Shown here: in pieces, positions 26,898 through 35,949 of the stretch | Numbering within the stretch: the first letter of the stretch is position 1 | Layout of the letters: every line of letters begins with the position of its first letter | Assembly (NCBI GenBank): GCA_905181615.1 | Contig: CAJIYH010000005.1 | Location: 81,880-145,879, forward strand | Direction: 5' to 3' | DNA length: 64,000 nucleotides | From: an uncultured Flavobacteriaceae bacterium | GTDB lineage: Bacteria > Bacteroidota > Bacteroidia > Flavobacteriales > Flavobacteriaceae | Program-made: the position numbers and the translations under genes | The notes under the pieces: generated by a model | What the model saw: only the letters and a program-made list of their open reading frames with translations | Told to the model about the DNA's origin: nothing | Databases searched by the model: none

Positions 26898-27884
26898 TTA
26901 CTCAGCTAAGTACCAAGCTTCTTCTTCTAAGGTCTGCGTTAAAAAATAATACAATTGCATTGCTTTCCGTTTAGTTTCAAACCTTCCGTAAGCAACTCTG
27001 TACAAACCATCAGGACTTTGTTTTGCGAATGTCGCCTCATCAAACCCCTCTTCCTTAAGCTTATCAAGCATTTTTAAAGCATTTGATTCTTCTCGAAAAC
27101 TTCCCGCAATTACACTAAAGAAATCTCCATCTACAATTTCAGAAACACTTTCATCCTCTACATCTTCAGCAATAACATTAAGTTCTAAAGCAGCGATTTC
27201 ACCAAGATCAAAAGAAGCTTCTTGTACTTTGGTTTTAATTTTTTCTTGAGCAAGTTCGGTAGACTTCAAGCGTTCGTCAGTCAAGTACTGATTACCAAGG
27301 AAATAAGAAACTGCAAGCAAGCCAATTGCCAAAACACCAACTGCAGCGTATTTCAAGTAAGCAGGTTTCTTTTTTTTAGTTTCAGGAGTAAAAGCTAAAT
27401 CTTCATTATTTGTATCTTCCATAACAATTGTTTTTTTAGTAATATATTTTGTTGTTGTTGATTTTTCTGAAAGGGGTTTTTTCGAAAAAGAGTTTAAACC
27501 TATCGAGTTTTTATCAAAATTAATTTGATCAAAAGGTGTAAATCCTATTTTTTGTTCTGAATTTAAGATTAATTCTCCTATTCCGCTAAGAATTACTGGG
27601 TACTGAAAATCTAAATTTGCTCTCCATTTTACAATCTCTTCATTTATTTCTTGAAGGGCACTTTCGTAGGAAATCGATTTTTTCATCGCAATATAATTTG
27701 CGAGTAAGCCATCGTTATGAGTCAGTAATCCATTAAAAGACAGTACTTTACCGGGAGGGAAAAAGATCCCTTTTTCTCTGTCAATTCGAACTGTAACCGG
27801 TTGAGTCAAAAAAGCACCCAGCCCAGGAATGATGACACATTCGTATTGATAAAGAAGTTCTTTTGTGTATTGTACCAAATTCAT
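26898..27884 (-). CDS. HU-CCDC81 and SPOR domain protein
   Basis: 328 aa from the ATG at 27884 (MNLVQYTKELLYQYECVIIP). The N-terminal 130 residues form an HU-CCDC81 domain (IPGLGAFLTQPVTVRIDREK, then HNDGLLANYIA). A proline/lysine linker, one membrane helix (YAAVGVLAIGLLAVSYFLG) and a C-terminal SPOR domain (FFSVIAGSFREESNALKMLD, YRVAYGRFETKRKAM) follow. SPOR domains bind denuded peptidoglycan at the division site. The N-terminal HU part is cytosolic. It is convergent with envC-like (7-base gap) and divergent from the dprA relic. Confidence 0.9.
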   Translation of the reverse strand: MNLVQYTKELLYQYECVIIPGLGAFLTQPVTVRIDREKGIFFPPGKVLSFNGLLTHNDGLLANYIAMKKSISYESALQEINEEIVKWRANLDFQYPVILSGIGELILNSEQKIGFTPFDQINFDKNSIGLNSFSKKPLSEKSTTTKYITKKTIVMEDTNNEDLAFTPETKKKKPAYLKYAAVGVLAIGLLAVSYFLGNQYLTDERLKSTELAQEKIKTKVQEASFDLGEIAALELNVIAEDVEDESVSEIVDGDFFSVIAGSFREESNALKMLDKLKEEGFDEATFAKQSPDGLYRVAYGRFETKRKAMQLYYFLTQTLEEEAWYLAE

Positions 27885-27963
27885 ATTCAAATGTAATAAA
27901 TTTAAAAACCCTTTCGACAATTTTTTTGTTTTGTAGTCAGAAACCCTAAACCATAATATCCTT

Positions 27964-28245
27964 ATGAACTTAACGTCTATTCAAGCGGCTTTATTGTTGC
28001 AGCTTTTACCTGGAATTGGTGACATCACCGCAAAAAAACTTGTTGAAAACTGTAGAAGCGCCCAAGCAGTTCTTAAAGAAAAAAAGTAACCTACTTAAAA
28101 TTAAAGGCATAGGAACTTTTCACCTCAAAGGGATTGATAGACATGAGTCCTATTTCCTGCAGTAAATCAGGAAGAAATATTTATAAAAAAGAAGGCATCT
28201 ATATTCTTTCTTAGCTTATCCGCAGCCTTAAACAGTTGTTGTTAG
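27964..28245 (+). pseudogene. dprA: dprA relic
   Basis: An ATG at 27964 gives MNLTSIQAALLLQLLPGIGD and continues to KEKK-stop at 28089 (41 codons). This is the N-terminal helix-hairpin-helix of DprA. A run of seven A at 28079-28085 holds one base too many; with six, the frame continues as SNLLKIKGIGTFHLKGI. Later pieces (EGIYILS, SLKQ) are scarcely recognisable and stops accumulate. DprA normally has about 370 residues with a Rossmann domain that loads RecA on incoming single strands. That domain is absent here, so competence-type uptake may be impaired unless another copy exists. Confidence 0.82.
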
Positions 28246-28494
28246 AATGATATCTTATTACTCATAAAAGGGTCTAATATTATCTATATAATCACTAAAT
28301 TTAATAAAATGAACCCTTAATATCTAATAAGACACCTTGAAGTTCAATTCTTGATAAAAAATTGAAGAGAATGTCTCTAAATACACTTTTCGTAGAAATT
28401 CATTTTTCAGACATTTTTGAGCAATTTTCACTAATTTTGAGCTTTTTTTGAATACTTTTTTTAATCAATTTTGGACTGTTTTTAATAAAACACT
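28246..28494. other. Non-coding AT-rich stretch
   Basis: No convincing gene. It holds homopolymeric A/T and a 17-base segment (28412-28428) that is the reverse complement of 50798-50814. Confidence 0.5.
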
Positions 28495-28736
28495 CTATTC
28501 GATATTTTCCTTCTCGAAAATTACCTCAAACCTATCATCTTTTTGGTTTTTAATCTTTGACCAAGGAGATTTTGCATAAGCCTGTTCGACACATCTATGC
28601 TTAATTATTGCTGAGGTCATTCCATAACCAACTGCAACTTGAATGTCTTTGAATCTTACTTTGATTGTTACTTCTCCTGAAAAAATAGCTATAATAGTTT
28701 TTTTTATTAAACGTCATTTATGACCAAGATGAATAT
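28495..28736 (-). other. Unidentified open frame without a start
   Basis: The minus strand reads FSGEVTIKVRFKDIQVAVGY then GMTSAIIKHRCVEQAYAKSP and ends EVIFEKENIE-stop. It has no ATG, GTG or TTG at the 5' end except an internal Met. The codon pattern looks coding. I do not recognise the family; it is probably a truncated relic. Confidence 0.35.
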
Positions 28737-28852
28737 GATTTCTCGATTGTTTTAGACGAGCGTCTCGTATTCTAAACCACCGTGTCTCGAGAATATCGGT
28801 TGGTACGCTAAATGCGTTCTTGATACAATATAAAAGTAAAGAAAAAACAACA

Positions 28853-28894
28853 AATCCCAGAACATAATGAAGATGATATGCCTGTGGTTTAAAA
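28853..28894 (-). repeat. RPT-A copy 1
   Basis: 42 bases matching aatccctgaacatactgaag plus atgatatgcctgtggtttaa aa with few changes. On the minus strand it directly follows the terminator of the SnoaL-like gene. Confidence 0.75.
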
Positions 28895-28918
28895 AAGCCC
28901 CCTTGATTAAAAGGGGGC
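28891..28918 (-). terminator. Terminator of the SnoaL-like gene
   Basis: On the minus strand gccccctt-ttaatc-aagggggc followed by tttttt: an 8-pair stem, 6-base loop. It runs straight into RPT-A. Confidence 0.88.
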
Positions 28919-28957
28919 ATCCAAATAGCATAATTAATAAAAATTAGAAAGTAAATT

Positions 28958-29482
28958 TTATCTTTTATAAGTTCCTTCAATTTGACTAGGAATACTACTT
29001 ACATCAAACCAGTCTGCAAAATCAAAAACTTTTCCGTCCTCGTTAAATCTTAAAACACCCATCCATTTATAAGCTATATCAGCTCCTGACTCAGGGTCGG
29101 TTAAAGACCAATTTCCATAAACTCTAAGTGCATCAGGGGATGATGATGTTTGATCAGTAGAATAAAGGCTTCCTCCATAATAATCATCTTTAGTAAATGT
29201 AATATTATCAAAATTATTTATGTAGAAATTAACTGCTGCAGTAAGATCTGCCTTGGTTTTAGTAACTTCCATTAAGGCTTCAGGATTATTCCATTTTAAA
29301 GAATCAGCAAAAATACTCATTACTTTTTCAGGATCTTCTGAAGTAAAGCCATTAGCTGCCATTTTCCAAGTTTCTACATTTTTATTAAAAGTTGCTACAT
29401 CCTCTTCTGAAGGACCAATATTACTATTTGTACAGCTAATAAATATTGGAATTGATAATAAGAAAATAAAGATTTTTTTCAT
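28958..29482 (-). CDS. SnoaL-like (NTF2-fold) lipoprotein
   Basis: 174 aa, with a lipoprotein signal (lipidated Cys about residue 17, PIFISC) and one SnoaL-like domain: ATFNKNVETWKMAANGFTSE, VMSIFADSLKWNNPEA, AAVNFYINNFDNITF, and closing LRFNEDGKVFDFADWFDVSS. It is a shorter paralogue of the gene at 4075 and lacks that gene's C-terminal domain. The upstream leader is shared at identical spacing. It has its own terminator at 28891, so it is a self-contained unit inserted where dprA has decayed. Confidence 0.78.
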   Translation of the reverse strand: MKKIFIFLLSIPIFISCTNSNIGPSEEDVATFNKNVETWKMAANGFTSEDPEKVMSIFADSLKWNNPEALMEVTKTKADLTAAVNFYINNFDNITFTKDDYYGGSLYSTDQTSSSPDALRVYGNWSLTDPESGADIAYKWMGVLRFNEDGKVFDFADWFDVSSIPSQIEGTYKR

Positions 29483-29540
29483 TTTAATTGATTTATGGTT
29501 AATAATACTCTAATATAATAAATTCCTGAACTTACTGAAA
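29483..29540 (-). promoter_or_regulatory. Shared upstream leader, copy 3
   Basis: On the minus strand cagtaagttcaggaatttat then tatattagagtattattaa, 16 bases before the ATG. It corresponds closely to 4018-4074. RPT-A overlaps its distal half. Confidence 0.55.
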
Positions 29541-29562
29541 ATGATATGCCTGCGGTTTAAAA
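29521..29562 (-). repeat. RPT-A copy 2
   Basis: aattcctgaacttactgaaa then atgatatgcctgcggtttaa aa: 42 bases, about 4 differences from the 51530 copy. It overlaps the SnoaL leader. Confidence 0.75.
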
Positions 29563-29643
29563 GAAAGTCCTCTGACTAGGAGAGTTTGGATTACACCCCT
29601 CTATGCCAGTTAAGCCTTTGGCGGGGAAACAGTTTGAACGAAT

Positions 29644-30612
29644 TTAATACCCTATTTTAGTTCGAACGCGCATAAGAACTTCAGTAGCAATTTTTTGTGC
29701 TTTTTGAGCTCCCTTGGCTAGTGCAATAGAAACCTCAGCAGGATTTTTTTGGTAGTATTCGAATTTAGTTCTAGCTTCATCAAAGGTGTCTAATATGAGT
29801 TCAAACAACAGTTGTTTTGCAAGGCCATACCCCATTCCCCCTGCAAGATATTGTTCTCGTAAGTTCAAAATCTGAGCTTCAGTTGCGAGCAATGAATAGA
29901 GAGCGAACACATTACAATTATCAGGGTCTTTGGAATCTTCCACAGGAGTTGAATCCGTTTGAATTCCCATAATCTGTTTGCGCAGTTTTTTTTCTGGCAA
30001 AAAAACATTGATTGTATTGTTTTTAGATTTACTCATTTTTTGTCCGTCTGTCCCCAGAATTATCTGAGTGTCTTCTTCAATTTGTGCTTTAGGTAAAACA
30101 AAGGTTTCTCCTTGTTGATTATTGAATCGAGCTGCGACGTATCGAGTAATTTCGAGGTGTTGTAACTGATCTTTTCCGACAGGAACAATTTCTGCGTCAT
30201 AGAGCAAAATATCCGCAGCCATTAACATTGGATAACTAAATAGCCCAGCATTTACATCTGCTAAATGATCCGCTTTATCCTTAAAAGAATGGGCTAAAGT
30301 GAGGCGCTGGTATGGAAAAAAACAACTGAGATACCAATTCAACTCGGTTACTTGACTTACATCACTTTGTTTATAGAATACGGTTTTATCGGTGTCTAGT
30401 CCACAAGCCAACCAAGCAGCAGCTGTATTGAAGGTGTGTTCTCTTAGAACAGCACCATCTTTAATTTGAGTTAAAGAATGCAGGTCAGCTATAAAAAGGA
30501 AGGACTCGTTTTCTGGTTGATCTGCCATCGCAATTGCAGGTAGAACAGCTCCTAAAAGGTTTCCTAAATGGGGGGTTCCTGTGCTTTGTACACCTGTAAG
30601 AATTCTAGCCAT
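29644..30612 (-). CDS. trpS: Tryptophanyl-tRNA synthetase
   Basis: 322 aa, usual bacterial length. The class I HIGH-type motif is TGTPHLGN (about residues 11-18) and the KMSKS motif is KMSKSKNN at about residue 193. GVQSTGTPHLGNLLGA, YPMLMAADILLY and VGKDQLQHLEITR are typical TrpRS segments. It charges tRNA-Trp in the cytosol. It is divergent from the acyltransferase. Confidence 0.97.
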   Translation of the reverse strand: MARILTGVQSTGTPHLGNLLGAVLPAIAMADQPENESFLFIADLHSLTQIKDGAVLREHTFNTAAAWLACGLDTDKTVFYKQSDVSQVTELNWYLSCFFPYQRLTLAHSFKDKADHLADVNAGLFSYPMLMAADILLYDAEIVPVGKDQLQHLEITRYVAARFNNQQGETFVLPKAQIEEDTQIILGTDGQKMSKSKNNTINVFLPEKKLRKQIMGIQTDSTPVEDSKDPDNCNVFALYSLLATEAQILNLREQYLAGGMGYGLAKQLLFELILDTFDEARTKFEYYQKNPAEVSIALAKGAQKAQKIATEVLMRVRTKIGY

Positions 30613-30779
30613 ACCAATAATTATTTAAGTAAAGGTACTTTTTTCAACTCAAAAATTGTCTTGGACTGCCTAAGAAATTATTCAATTTTAGAAAAGAACA
30701 TTAGAGTTATTGGTCATCCCCTTACAGCATTTTTGCTTTTAAAATTTTATAGAAGTTTCTAAAAGCCTATTTTTGATTG

Positions 30780-31577
30780 ATGCTACAAATAGTTCAGAAA
30801 ACGGCATTGTTGCTTTGGAGAGGATGGTTTTACATTCTTGCAGCAATTCCGATTATAACGCTTTTTCCAATTTTATTTCTTGTTGCTAGTCATAAAAATG
30901 GATATCCGACTCTTTATTGGATTGCACGAAACATATGGACCCCTTTTATTTTATTTGGGATGGGTTTTTACGTCAGAACAAAATTTATCAAACCTCTCCC
31001 AGAGGGTAAATCTTATCTTTTGGTTGCAAATCATTCTAGCTATTTAGACCCTTTTGTTATGTTTCGCGTATCCAAAAACCCTTTTGTATTTGTTGGAAAA
31101 AAAGAATATATAAAAGTTCCTCTTTTTGGAAGTATATATAAAAGAGCTGCGATTTTAGTAGATCGAAGCAGCTCTGAGAGTCGTTGGGGTGTATATGGTC
31201 GCGCCAATAAGATAATCGAAAAAGGTAGAAGTGTTTGTATATTTCCAGAGGTGAATTATATTGACGATACTATTTTATTAAACTCTTTTAAAAGAGGCGC
31301 TTTTAAACTTGCCATAGAGCACCAAATTCCAATAGTTCCTATGACGTTTTTGGATTGTAAGCGAAAGTTTCCCTGGAGGCCTAATTTTGGTTTCCCAGGA
31401 GTATTACGCGTCGAAACTTTTCCTGAAATCCAACCTGTAAAAACTATGGGTGACATAGAAAAACTGCAAGAAGAAACTCGAGATGTAATTCTCAAGGGAT
31501 TAAAACTAGATCCTAGAAATAGGGGGCAAAAAGCAGTTGATTTGGAGATAATAATCGCTCAAAAGAAAAAGAAATAA
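30780..31577 (+). CDS. 1-acyl-glycerol-3-phosphate acyltransferase (PlsC family)
   Basis: 265 aa from the ATG at 30780. One N-terminal membrane helix (GWFYILAAIPIITLFPILFL) leads to the acyltransferase motifs: NHSSYLDPF (HX4D), GSIYKRAAILVDR, the FPE motif in CIFPEVN, and PIVPMTFLD. It probably makes phosphatidic acid from lysophosphatidic acid at the inner membrane. The next gene follows after 6 bases, so both may be co-transcribed. Confidence 0.92.
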   Translation: MLQIVQKTALLLWRGWFYILAAIPIITLFPILFLVASHKNGYPTLYWIARNIWTPFILFGMGFYVRTKFIKPLPEGKSYLLVANHSSYLDPFVMFRVSKNPFVFVGKKEYIKVPLFGSIYKRAAILVDRSSSESRWGVYGRANKIIEKGRSVCIFPEVNYIDDTILLNSFKRGAFKLAIEHQIPIVPMTFLDCKRKFPWRPNFGFPGVLRVETFPEIQPVKTMGDIEKLQEETRDVILKGLKLDPRNRGQKAVDLEIIIAQKKKK

Positions 31578-31583
31578 TAACTC

Positions 31584-32441
31584 ATGGATCAAGCTTCAAC
31601 ACTATTTTTGGCGATATCAATCATGATTATTATGGCCGGAATGGGTCTTGGACTTACGCTTCAAGACTTTAAACGAGTTGCAGAAAACCCAAAACCATTA
31701 CTCATAGGTCTTTTCAATCAAATCATTTTACTTCCTCTTGTAGGATTTGGATTGTGTGTTTTATTCAAACCAGAGCCTTTTATCGCCATTGGATTAATGA
31801 TGTTAGTTGCCTGTCCTGGCGGAACCAGTTCCAATATAATTGCTCTTTTAGCCAAAGGAGATTTGCCGCTTTCTATTTCTTTAACAGCAATAAACAGTTT
31901 AATTACTATTTTTACAATCCCCTTAATCATTAACTTTTCATTTGGATATTTTGGAAATGAAATGGGTAGTGTTGAACCTCCTGCGTTAGATGTTTTTAAA
32001 TCTTTAATCGCAGTTATTGCCGTTCCATTAACTATTGGAATGCTAATAAAAAAGAAAGCTCCCGGCTTTGCAGATAAAATGGAAGCACCTGTGCGAAATG
32101 CATCAGCGATATTATTGGCAATAGTGATTGTTGTTATCTTAGTAAACGAATTTGATTTATTTATCGCCAACATAGGTGCCACACTAGGCATACTTGTTTC
32201 TTTGAGTACAATTACCATGGCTCTTGGTTTTTTAACTTCAAAATGGCTTAATCTAACCGCTATACAAGCCCTTACAATAGCAATAGAATCCGGAATTCAA
32301 AACGGGACTTTAACAATAAGCTTAGCCGTAATTACCATAGCTAATTCAGATTTAGCAATAGTTGCTGCTATTTACGGCCCAATAATGTATATAATGGCAA
32401 TACTCCCGGTTTTAGCAGGGATTAAAAACGCTAAAAAATAA
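31584..32441 (+). CDS. Bile acid:sodium symporter family (BASS) transporter
   Basis: 285 aa with about 9-10 membrane helices. The family features GMGLGLTLQDFKRVAENPKP, ACPGGTSSNIIALLAKGDLP (the crossover region) and IESGIQNGTLTISLAVIT are present. BASS proteins carry organic anions with sodium; the substrate here is unknown. Its 3' end shares a two-way terminator with recA. Confidence 0.92.
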   Translation: MDQASTLFLAISIMIIMAGMGLGLTLQDFKRVAENPKPLLIGLFNQIILLPLVGFGLCVLFKPEPFIAIGLMMLVACPGGTSSNIIALLAKGDLPLSISLTAINSLITIFTIPLIINFSFGYFGNEMGSVEPPALDVFKSLIAVIAVPLTIGMLIKKKAPGFADKMEAPVRNASAILLAIVIVVILVNEFDLFIANIGATLGILVSLSTITMALGFLTSKWLNLTAIQALTIAIESGIQNGTLTISLAVITIANSDLAIVAAIYGPIMYIMAILPVLAGIKNAKK

Positions 32442-32461
32442 AACCCGCAAGAAGCGGGTTT
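32440..32461. terminator. Bidirectional terminator between BASS transporter and recA
   Basis: aaaacccgc-aaga-agcgggtttt is a symmetrical stem with A and T tails, placed between two convergent genes. Confidence 0.85.
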
Positions 32462-32485
32462 TGATAAGTTTTGAAAATAAAAAGC

Positions 32486-33490
32486 TTATTCAACAGCTTT
32501 TAGCAATTCTAGTATTTTTTGTTCTAATTCATCCATCAGGTCGGGATTGTCCTGTAAAAGGGTTTTAACAGATTCACGCCCTTGCCCTATTTTTGTGTCT
32601 CCGTAACTAAACCAAGAACCGGATTTTTTAATTATTTCGTAGTTAACACCTAGATCAATAATTTCTCCGATTTTAGAAATACCCTCTCCATACATGATGT
32701 CAAATTCTGTAGTTCTAAAAGGTGGAGCAACTTTATTTTTCACCACTTTTACTCGTGTTTTATTTCCTAGTACTTTGGCGTCAGCATCTTTAATTTGAGT
32801 AGATCTTCGAATGTCCAAACGTACAGAGGCATAAAATTTTAATGCGTTTCCTCCCGTCGTAGTTTCGGGATTTCCGAACATCACTCCGATTTTTTCACGC
32901 AATTGATTTATAAAAAACACAGTACAGTTAGTTCTGCTAATTGAACCCGTAAGTTTTCTAAGAGCCTGGGACATTAAACGCGCATGAAGTCCCATTTTGG
33001 AATCTCCCATTTCCCCTTCGATTTCACTTTTTGGAGTCAATGCTGCTACAGAGTCAATTACTACAATGTCAACCGCACCCGACCGTATTAGGTTATCAGC
33101 AATTTCTAACGCTTGCTCTCCGTTATCAGGTTGAGAAATAATAAGTTCTTGAACATCTACGCCTAAATTTTCGGCATAAAAGCGGTCAAAAGCATGTTCT
33201 GCATCTATAAAGGCAGCAATACCACCTGCTTTTTGACATTCTGCAATTGCATGTAGCGTCAAGGTTGTTTTACCGGAAGATTCTGGACCATAGATTTCGA
33301 TGACCCTACCTTTAGGATATCCCCCCACACCCAATGCAATATCAAGACCTAATGACCCCGAAGAAATGGCTTCTACTTCTTCAATTGCTGAATCTCCAAG
33401 CCTCATTACAGAGCCCTTTCCGTATGTTTTATCTAGTTTGTCTAAGGTAAGCTGAAGCGCTTTTAGCTTCGCTGATTTGTCGTCTGCCAT
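32486..33490 (-). CDS. recA: Recombinase RecA
   Basis: 334 aa. It shows [13 protein letters not shown], Walker [14 protein letters not shown] at about residue 66, [27 protein letters not shown], and the L2-region [20 protein letters not shown]. It forms filaments on single-stranded DNA and drives recombination and the SOS response. The acidic C-terminal tail is short. It is convergent with the BASS gene and divergent from trhO. Confidence 0.98.
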   Translation of the reverse strand: MADDKSAKLKALQLTLDKLDKTYGKGSVMRLGDSAIEEVEAISSGSLGLDIALGVGGYPKGRVIEIYGPESSGKTTLTLHAIAECQKAGGIAAFIDAEHAFDRFYAENLGVDVQELIISQPDNGEQALEIADNLIRSGAVDIVVIDSVAALTPKSEIEGEMGDSKMGLHARLMSQALRKLTGSISRTNCTVFFINQLREKIGVMFGNPETTTGGNALKFYASVRLDIRRSTQIKDADAKVLGNKTRVKVVKNKVAPPFRTTEFDIMYGEGISKIGEIIDLGVNYEIIKKSGSWFSYGDTKIGQGRESVKTLLQDNPDLMDELEQKILELLKAVE

Positions 33491-33648
33491 AGTTTTATTC
33501 TTTACTGCTAATGTACTATTTTCTTTATTTTGATTTACCTCAAAAGCCTAAGGGTTTATTAACAATATTTCATGTTGACTCATTTTTTTTATGGTTACAC
33601 CTCAAATGGTCTTTGGTGTTTGACTTAGTAAAGTGAATGAAGTTTTTA

Positions 33649-33656
33649 TATCTTTG
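33649..33656 (+). promoter_or_regulatory. trhO promoter -7 element
   Basis: TATCTTTG matches TAnnTTTG, 29 bases before the trhO ATG. A TTTG at 33619 is too far (26 bases) for a standard partner. Confidence 0.5.
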
Positions 33657-33685
33657 CAGCATCATTCACCTTAAAAAAGTATAGC

Positions 33686-34720
33686 ATGCAACTGTACAAT
33701 AAATTAAGCGCGAAGGAACGGGCGGTAATGCTCGAAGAAGCCGGAACAGAAAGGCTCACGTTATCCTTTTATCAATATGCCCAAATTGGCAATCCACAAC
33801 TTTTTAGAGACCACCTGTTCTTGACATGGAACCCCATGGAAGTCTTGGGACGAATTTATGTTGCCTATGAAGGGATTAATGCTCAGTTGTCGGTTCCCGC
33901 TCCTCGGTTTGAGGAGTTCAAAGCCCATTTGGATCAAGTTCCTTTTTTAAAAGACATCCGACTGAATATTGCTGTTGAGCAAGATCTAAAATCGTTTTTA
34001 AAATTAAAGGTTAAAGTGCGCGATAAGATTGTTGCAGACGGGCTCAACGATTCAACGTTTGATGTAACTCAAAAAGGACAACATCTTAATGCAGAAGGTT
34101 TCAACGACATGCTCTCCAATCCAAATACTATTTGTGTGGACATGCGAAATCATTATGAAAGCGAAATAGGCCACTTTAAAGGCGCAGTTACTCCAGATGT
34201 GGACACGTTTAGAGATTCATTACCCATTATTGAGAAAGACCTCGAAGATCTTAAAGAAGAAAAAAATCTATTAATGTATTGTACTGGCGGAATTCGTTGC
34301 GAAAAGGCAAGTGCCTATTTTAAGCACAAAGGATTTAAGAATGTTTACCAACTAGAAGGCGGAATAATAGAATACACCAGACAAGTAAAAGACAACGATT
34401 TGGAAAATAAATTTGTTGGCAAAAATTTCGTGTTCGATGAAAGACGATGCGAGCGAATTACGGATGATGTTGTTGCCCATTGCCATCAATGTGGCGCTTT
34501 AGGTGACACCCATGTAAATTGCGCAAACGAAGCTTGTCATTTATTGTTTATACAATGCGAATCGTGTCAGGGAAAAATGCAAACCTGTTGCTCGGATGCA
34601 TGTAACGAGATAATTCAACTGCCTTTGGAGGAACAAAAAGTCTTAAGAAAAGGAGCGCATAACAGTAATAAAATATTTAAAAAAGGACGCTCAGAGATTT
34701 TGAAATATAAAAACCAATAA
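33686..34720 (+). CDS. trhO: tRNA uridine(34) hydroxylase TrhO (rhodanese-like)
   Basis: 344 aa. The N-terminal acylphosphatase-like part has GRIYVAYEGINAQLSVP, the rhodanese domain carries the catalytic cysteine in LMYCTGGIRCEKASAYF, and the C-terminus is cysteine-rich (CHQCGALGDTHVNC, CESCQGKMQTCC), as in the YceA/TrhO family. TrhO hydroxylates U34 of several tRNAs using prephenate-derived chemistry. A Bacteroidota -7 element lies upstream. It is a single gene. Confidence 0.92.
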   Translation: MQLYNKLSAKERAVMLEEAGTERLTLSFYQYAQIGNPQLFRDHLFLTWNPMEVLGRIYVAYEGINAQLSVPAPRFEEFKAHLDQVPFLKDIRLNIAVEQDLKSFLKLKVKVRDKIVADGLNDSTFDVTQKGQHLNAEGFNDMLSNPNTICVDMRNHYESEIGHFKGAVTPDVDTFRDSLPIIEKDLEDLKEEKNLLMYCTGGIRCEKASAYFKHKGFKNVYQLEGGIIEYTRQVKDNDLENKFVGKNFVFDERRCERITDDVVAHCHQCGALGDTHVNCANEACHLLFIQCESCQGKMQTCCSDACNEIIQLPLEEQKVLRKGAHNSNKIFKKGRSEILKYKNQ

Positions 34721-34734
34721 TAAAAAGGAAGTGT

Positions 34735-34763
34735 TTTGTTTTTATTAAATAACTGTATCTTTA
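34735..34763 (+). promoter_or_regulatory. ricT-gldH-PBP promoter
   Basis: TTTG at 34735-34738, a 17-base spacer and TATCTTTA at 34756-34763 fit the Bacteroidota consensus except for the last base. Confidence 0.55.
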
Positions 34764-34791
34764 CCTTTAACGCTTTAACAAATTTTTACAT

Positions 34792-35949
34792 ATGAGTTGC
34801 GCTTCATGTTCTACATCAGACGGTTCCCCTAGGGGCTGTAAAAGTAACGGTACTTGTGGAACGGACAGTTGTAATAAACTAACTGTTTTTGATTGGCTTT
34901 CTAACATGCAATTGCCAAACGGGCAAGAAGCTTGTAACATTGTTGAGGTTCGTTTTAAAAACAGCCGAAAGGCTTTTTATAGAAAAGAAGCAGACCTGAG
35001 TTTAAGTATTGGGGACTTAGTTGCTACAGGGGCACAAAGTGGTCACGACATTGGTCAGGTTACTTTAACTGGAGAGTTGGTTCGTTTTCAAATGAAAAAG
35101 AAAAGCGTTTCAGAAAAAAGCGAAGAAGTTTTAAAAATATACCGCAAGGCAAGTCAAAAAGATATTGATGTTTGGCAGGCAGCTCGTGATCGAGAGGAAA
35201 CCATTCAGAAACGCGCAAGAGAAATGGCAATTTATTTACATTTAGAAATGAAAATTTCGGATGTAGAATTTCAGGGTGATGGCTCTAAGGCTACTTTTTA
35301 TTATACAGCAGAAAAGCGAGTTGATTTCCGTCAACTTATAAAAGACATGGCACAAGCATTCAGCATTCGAGTAGATATGCGCCAGGTTGGTTTACGTCAA
35401 GAAGCTGCAAGATTAGGAGGAGTTGGCTCATGCGGAAGGGAGTTGTGTTGTTCTACATGGCTTACAGATTTTAGATCTGTTTCTACTTCTGCCGCTCGAT
35501 ACCAGCAACTTTCTTTGAACCCTCAAAAGCTTTCAGGGCAATGTGGAAAGTTGAAATGCTGCCTGAACTATGAATTAGACTCTTACCGAAATGCATTGAA
35601 GAAGTTTCCAAAAATGGAAACCAAACTTCAAACAGAAAAGGGAGTTGGAATTTGTCAAAAAATCGATATTTTCAAAGGATATTTATGGTATACCTATAAA
35701 GGTGAATGGATGAATTGGCATTTGTTAACTTCTGATCAGGCCAATAAAATTATATCTTTAAACAAAGCTAAAAAACCAGTTTCTAGCTTAGAAGATTTCG
35801 CTCACGAAGATAAAGTAGAAGCCCCTGAAAAAGTATTTGAAAATGTAGTTGGGCAAGACAGCCTGAATCGATTCGATCGTCCTAAGCATAAAAAAGGAAG
35901 AAACAAGTCTCGCTCCAAAAAAAACAATAACTCAAAGAAAAATGCGTAA
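34792..35949 (+). CDS. ricT: PSP1 domain protein RicT
   Basis: 385 aa. A cysteine-rich N-terminus (SCASCSTSD, later GTCGTDSC) precedes the PSP1 domain: VEVRFKNSRKAFYRK, DLVATGAQSGHDIGQVTLTG, then RVDFRQLIKDMAQAFSIRVD, GGVGSCGRELCCSTWL and LSGQCGKLKCCLNYE. RicT forms an iron-sulfur complex with RicA/RicF in other bacteria and affects RNA processing; its role in Bacteroidota is not defined. The C-terminus is a basic linker. It overlaps gldH by 8 bases. Confidence 0.9.
   Translation: MSCASCSTSDGSPRGCKSNGTCGTDSCNKLTVFDWLSNMQLPNGQEACNIVEVRFKNSRKAFYRKEADLSLSIGDLVATGAQSGHDIGQVTLTGELVRFQMKKKSVSEKSEEVLKIYRKASQKDIDVWQAARDREETIQKRAREMAIYLHLEMKISDVEFQGDGSKATFYYTAEKRVDFRQLIKDMAQAFSIRVDMRQVGLRQEAARLGGVGSCGRELCCSTWLTDFRSVSTSAARYQQLSLNPQKLSGQCGKLKCCLNYELDSYRNALKKFPKMETKLQTEKGVGICQKIDIFKGYLWYTYKGEWMNWHLLTSDQANKIISLNKAKKPVSSLEDFAHEDKVEAPEKVFENVVGQDSLNRFDRPKHKKGRNKSRSKKNNNSKKNA

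Noticed and set aside
28714..28980. 88-aa minus-strand open frame as a gene
   Set aside because: It runs through the terminator and RPT-A after the SnoaL-like gene and overlaps that gene's end; no family features.
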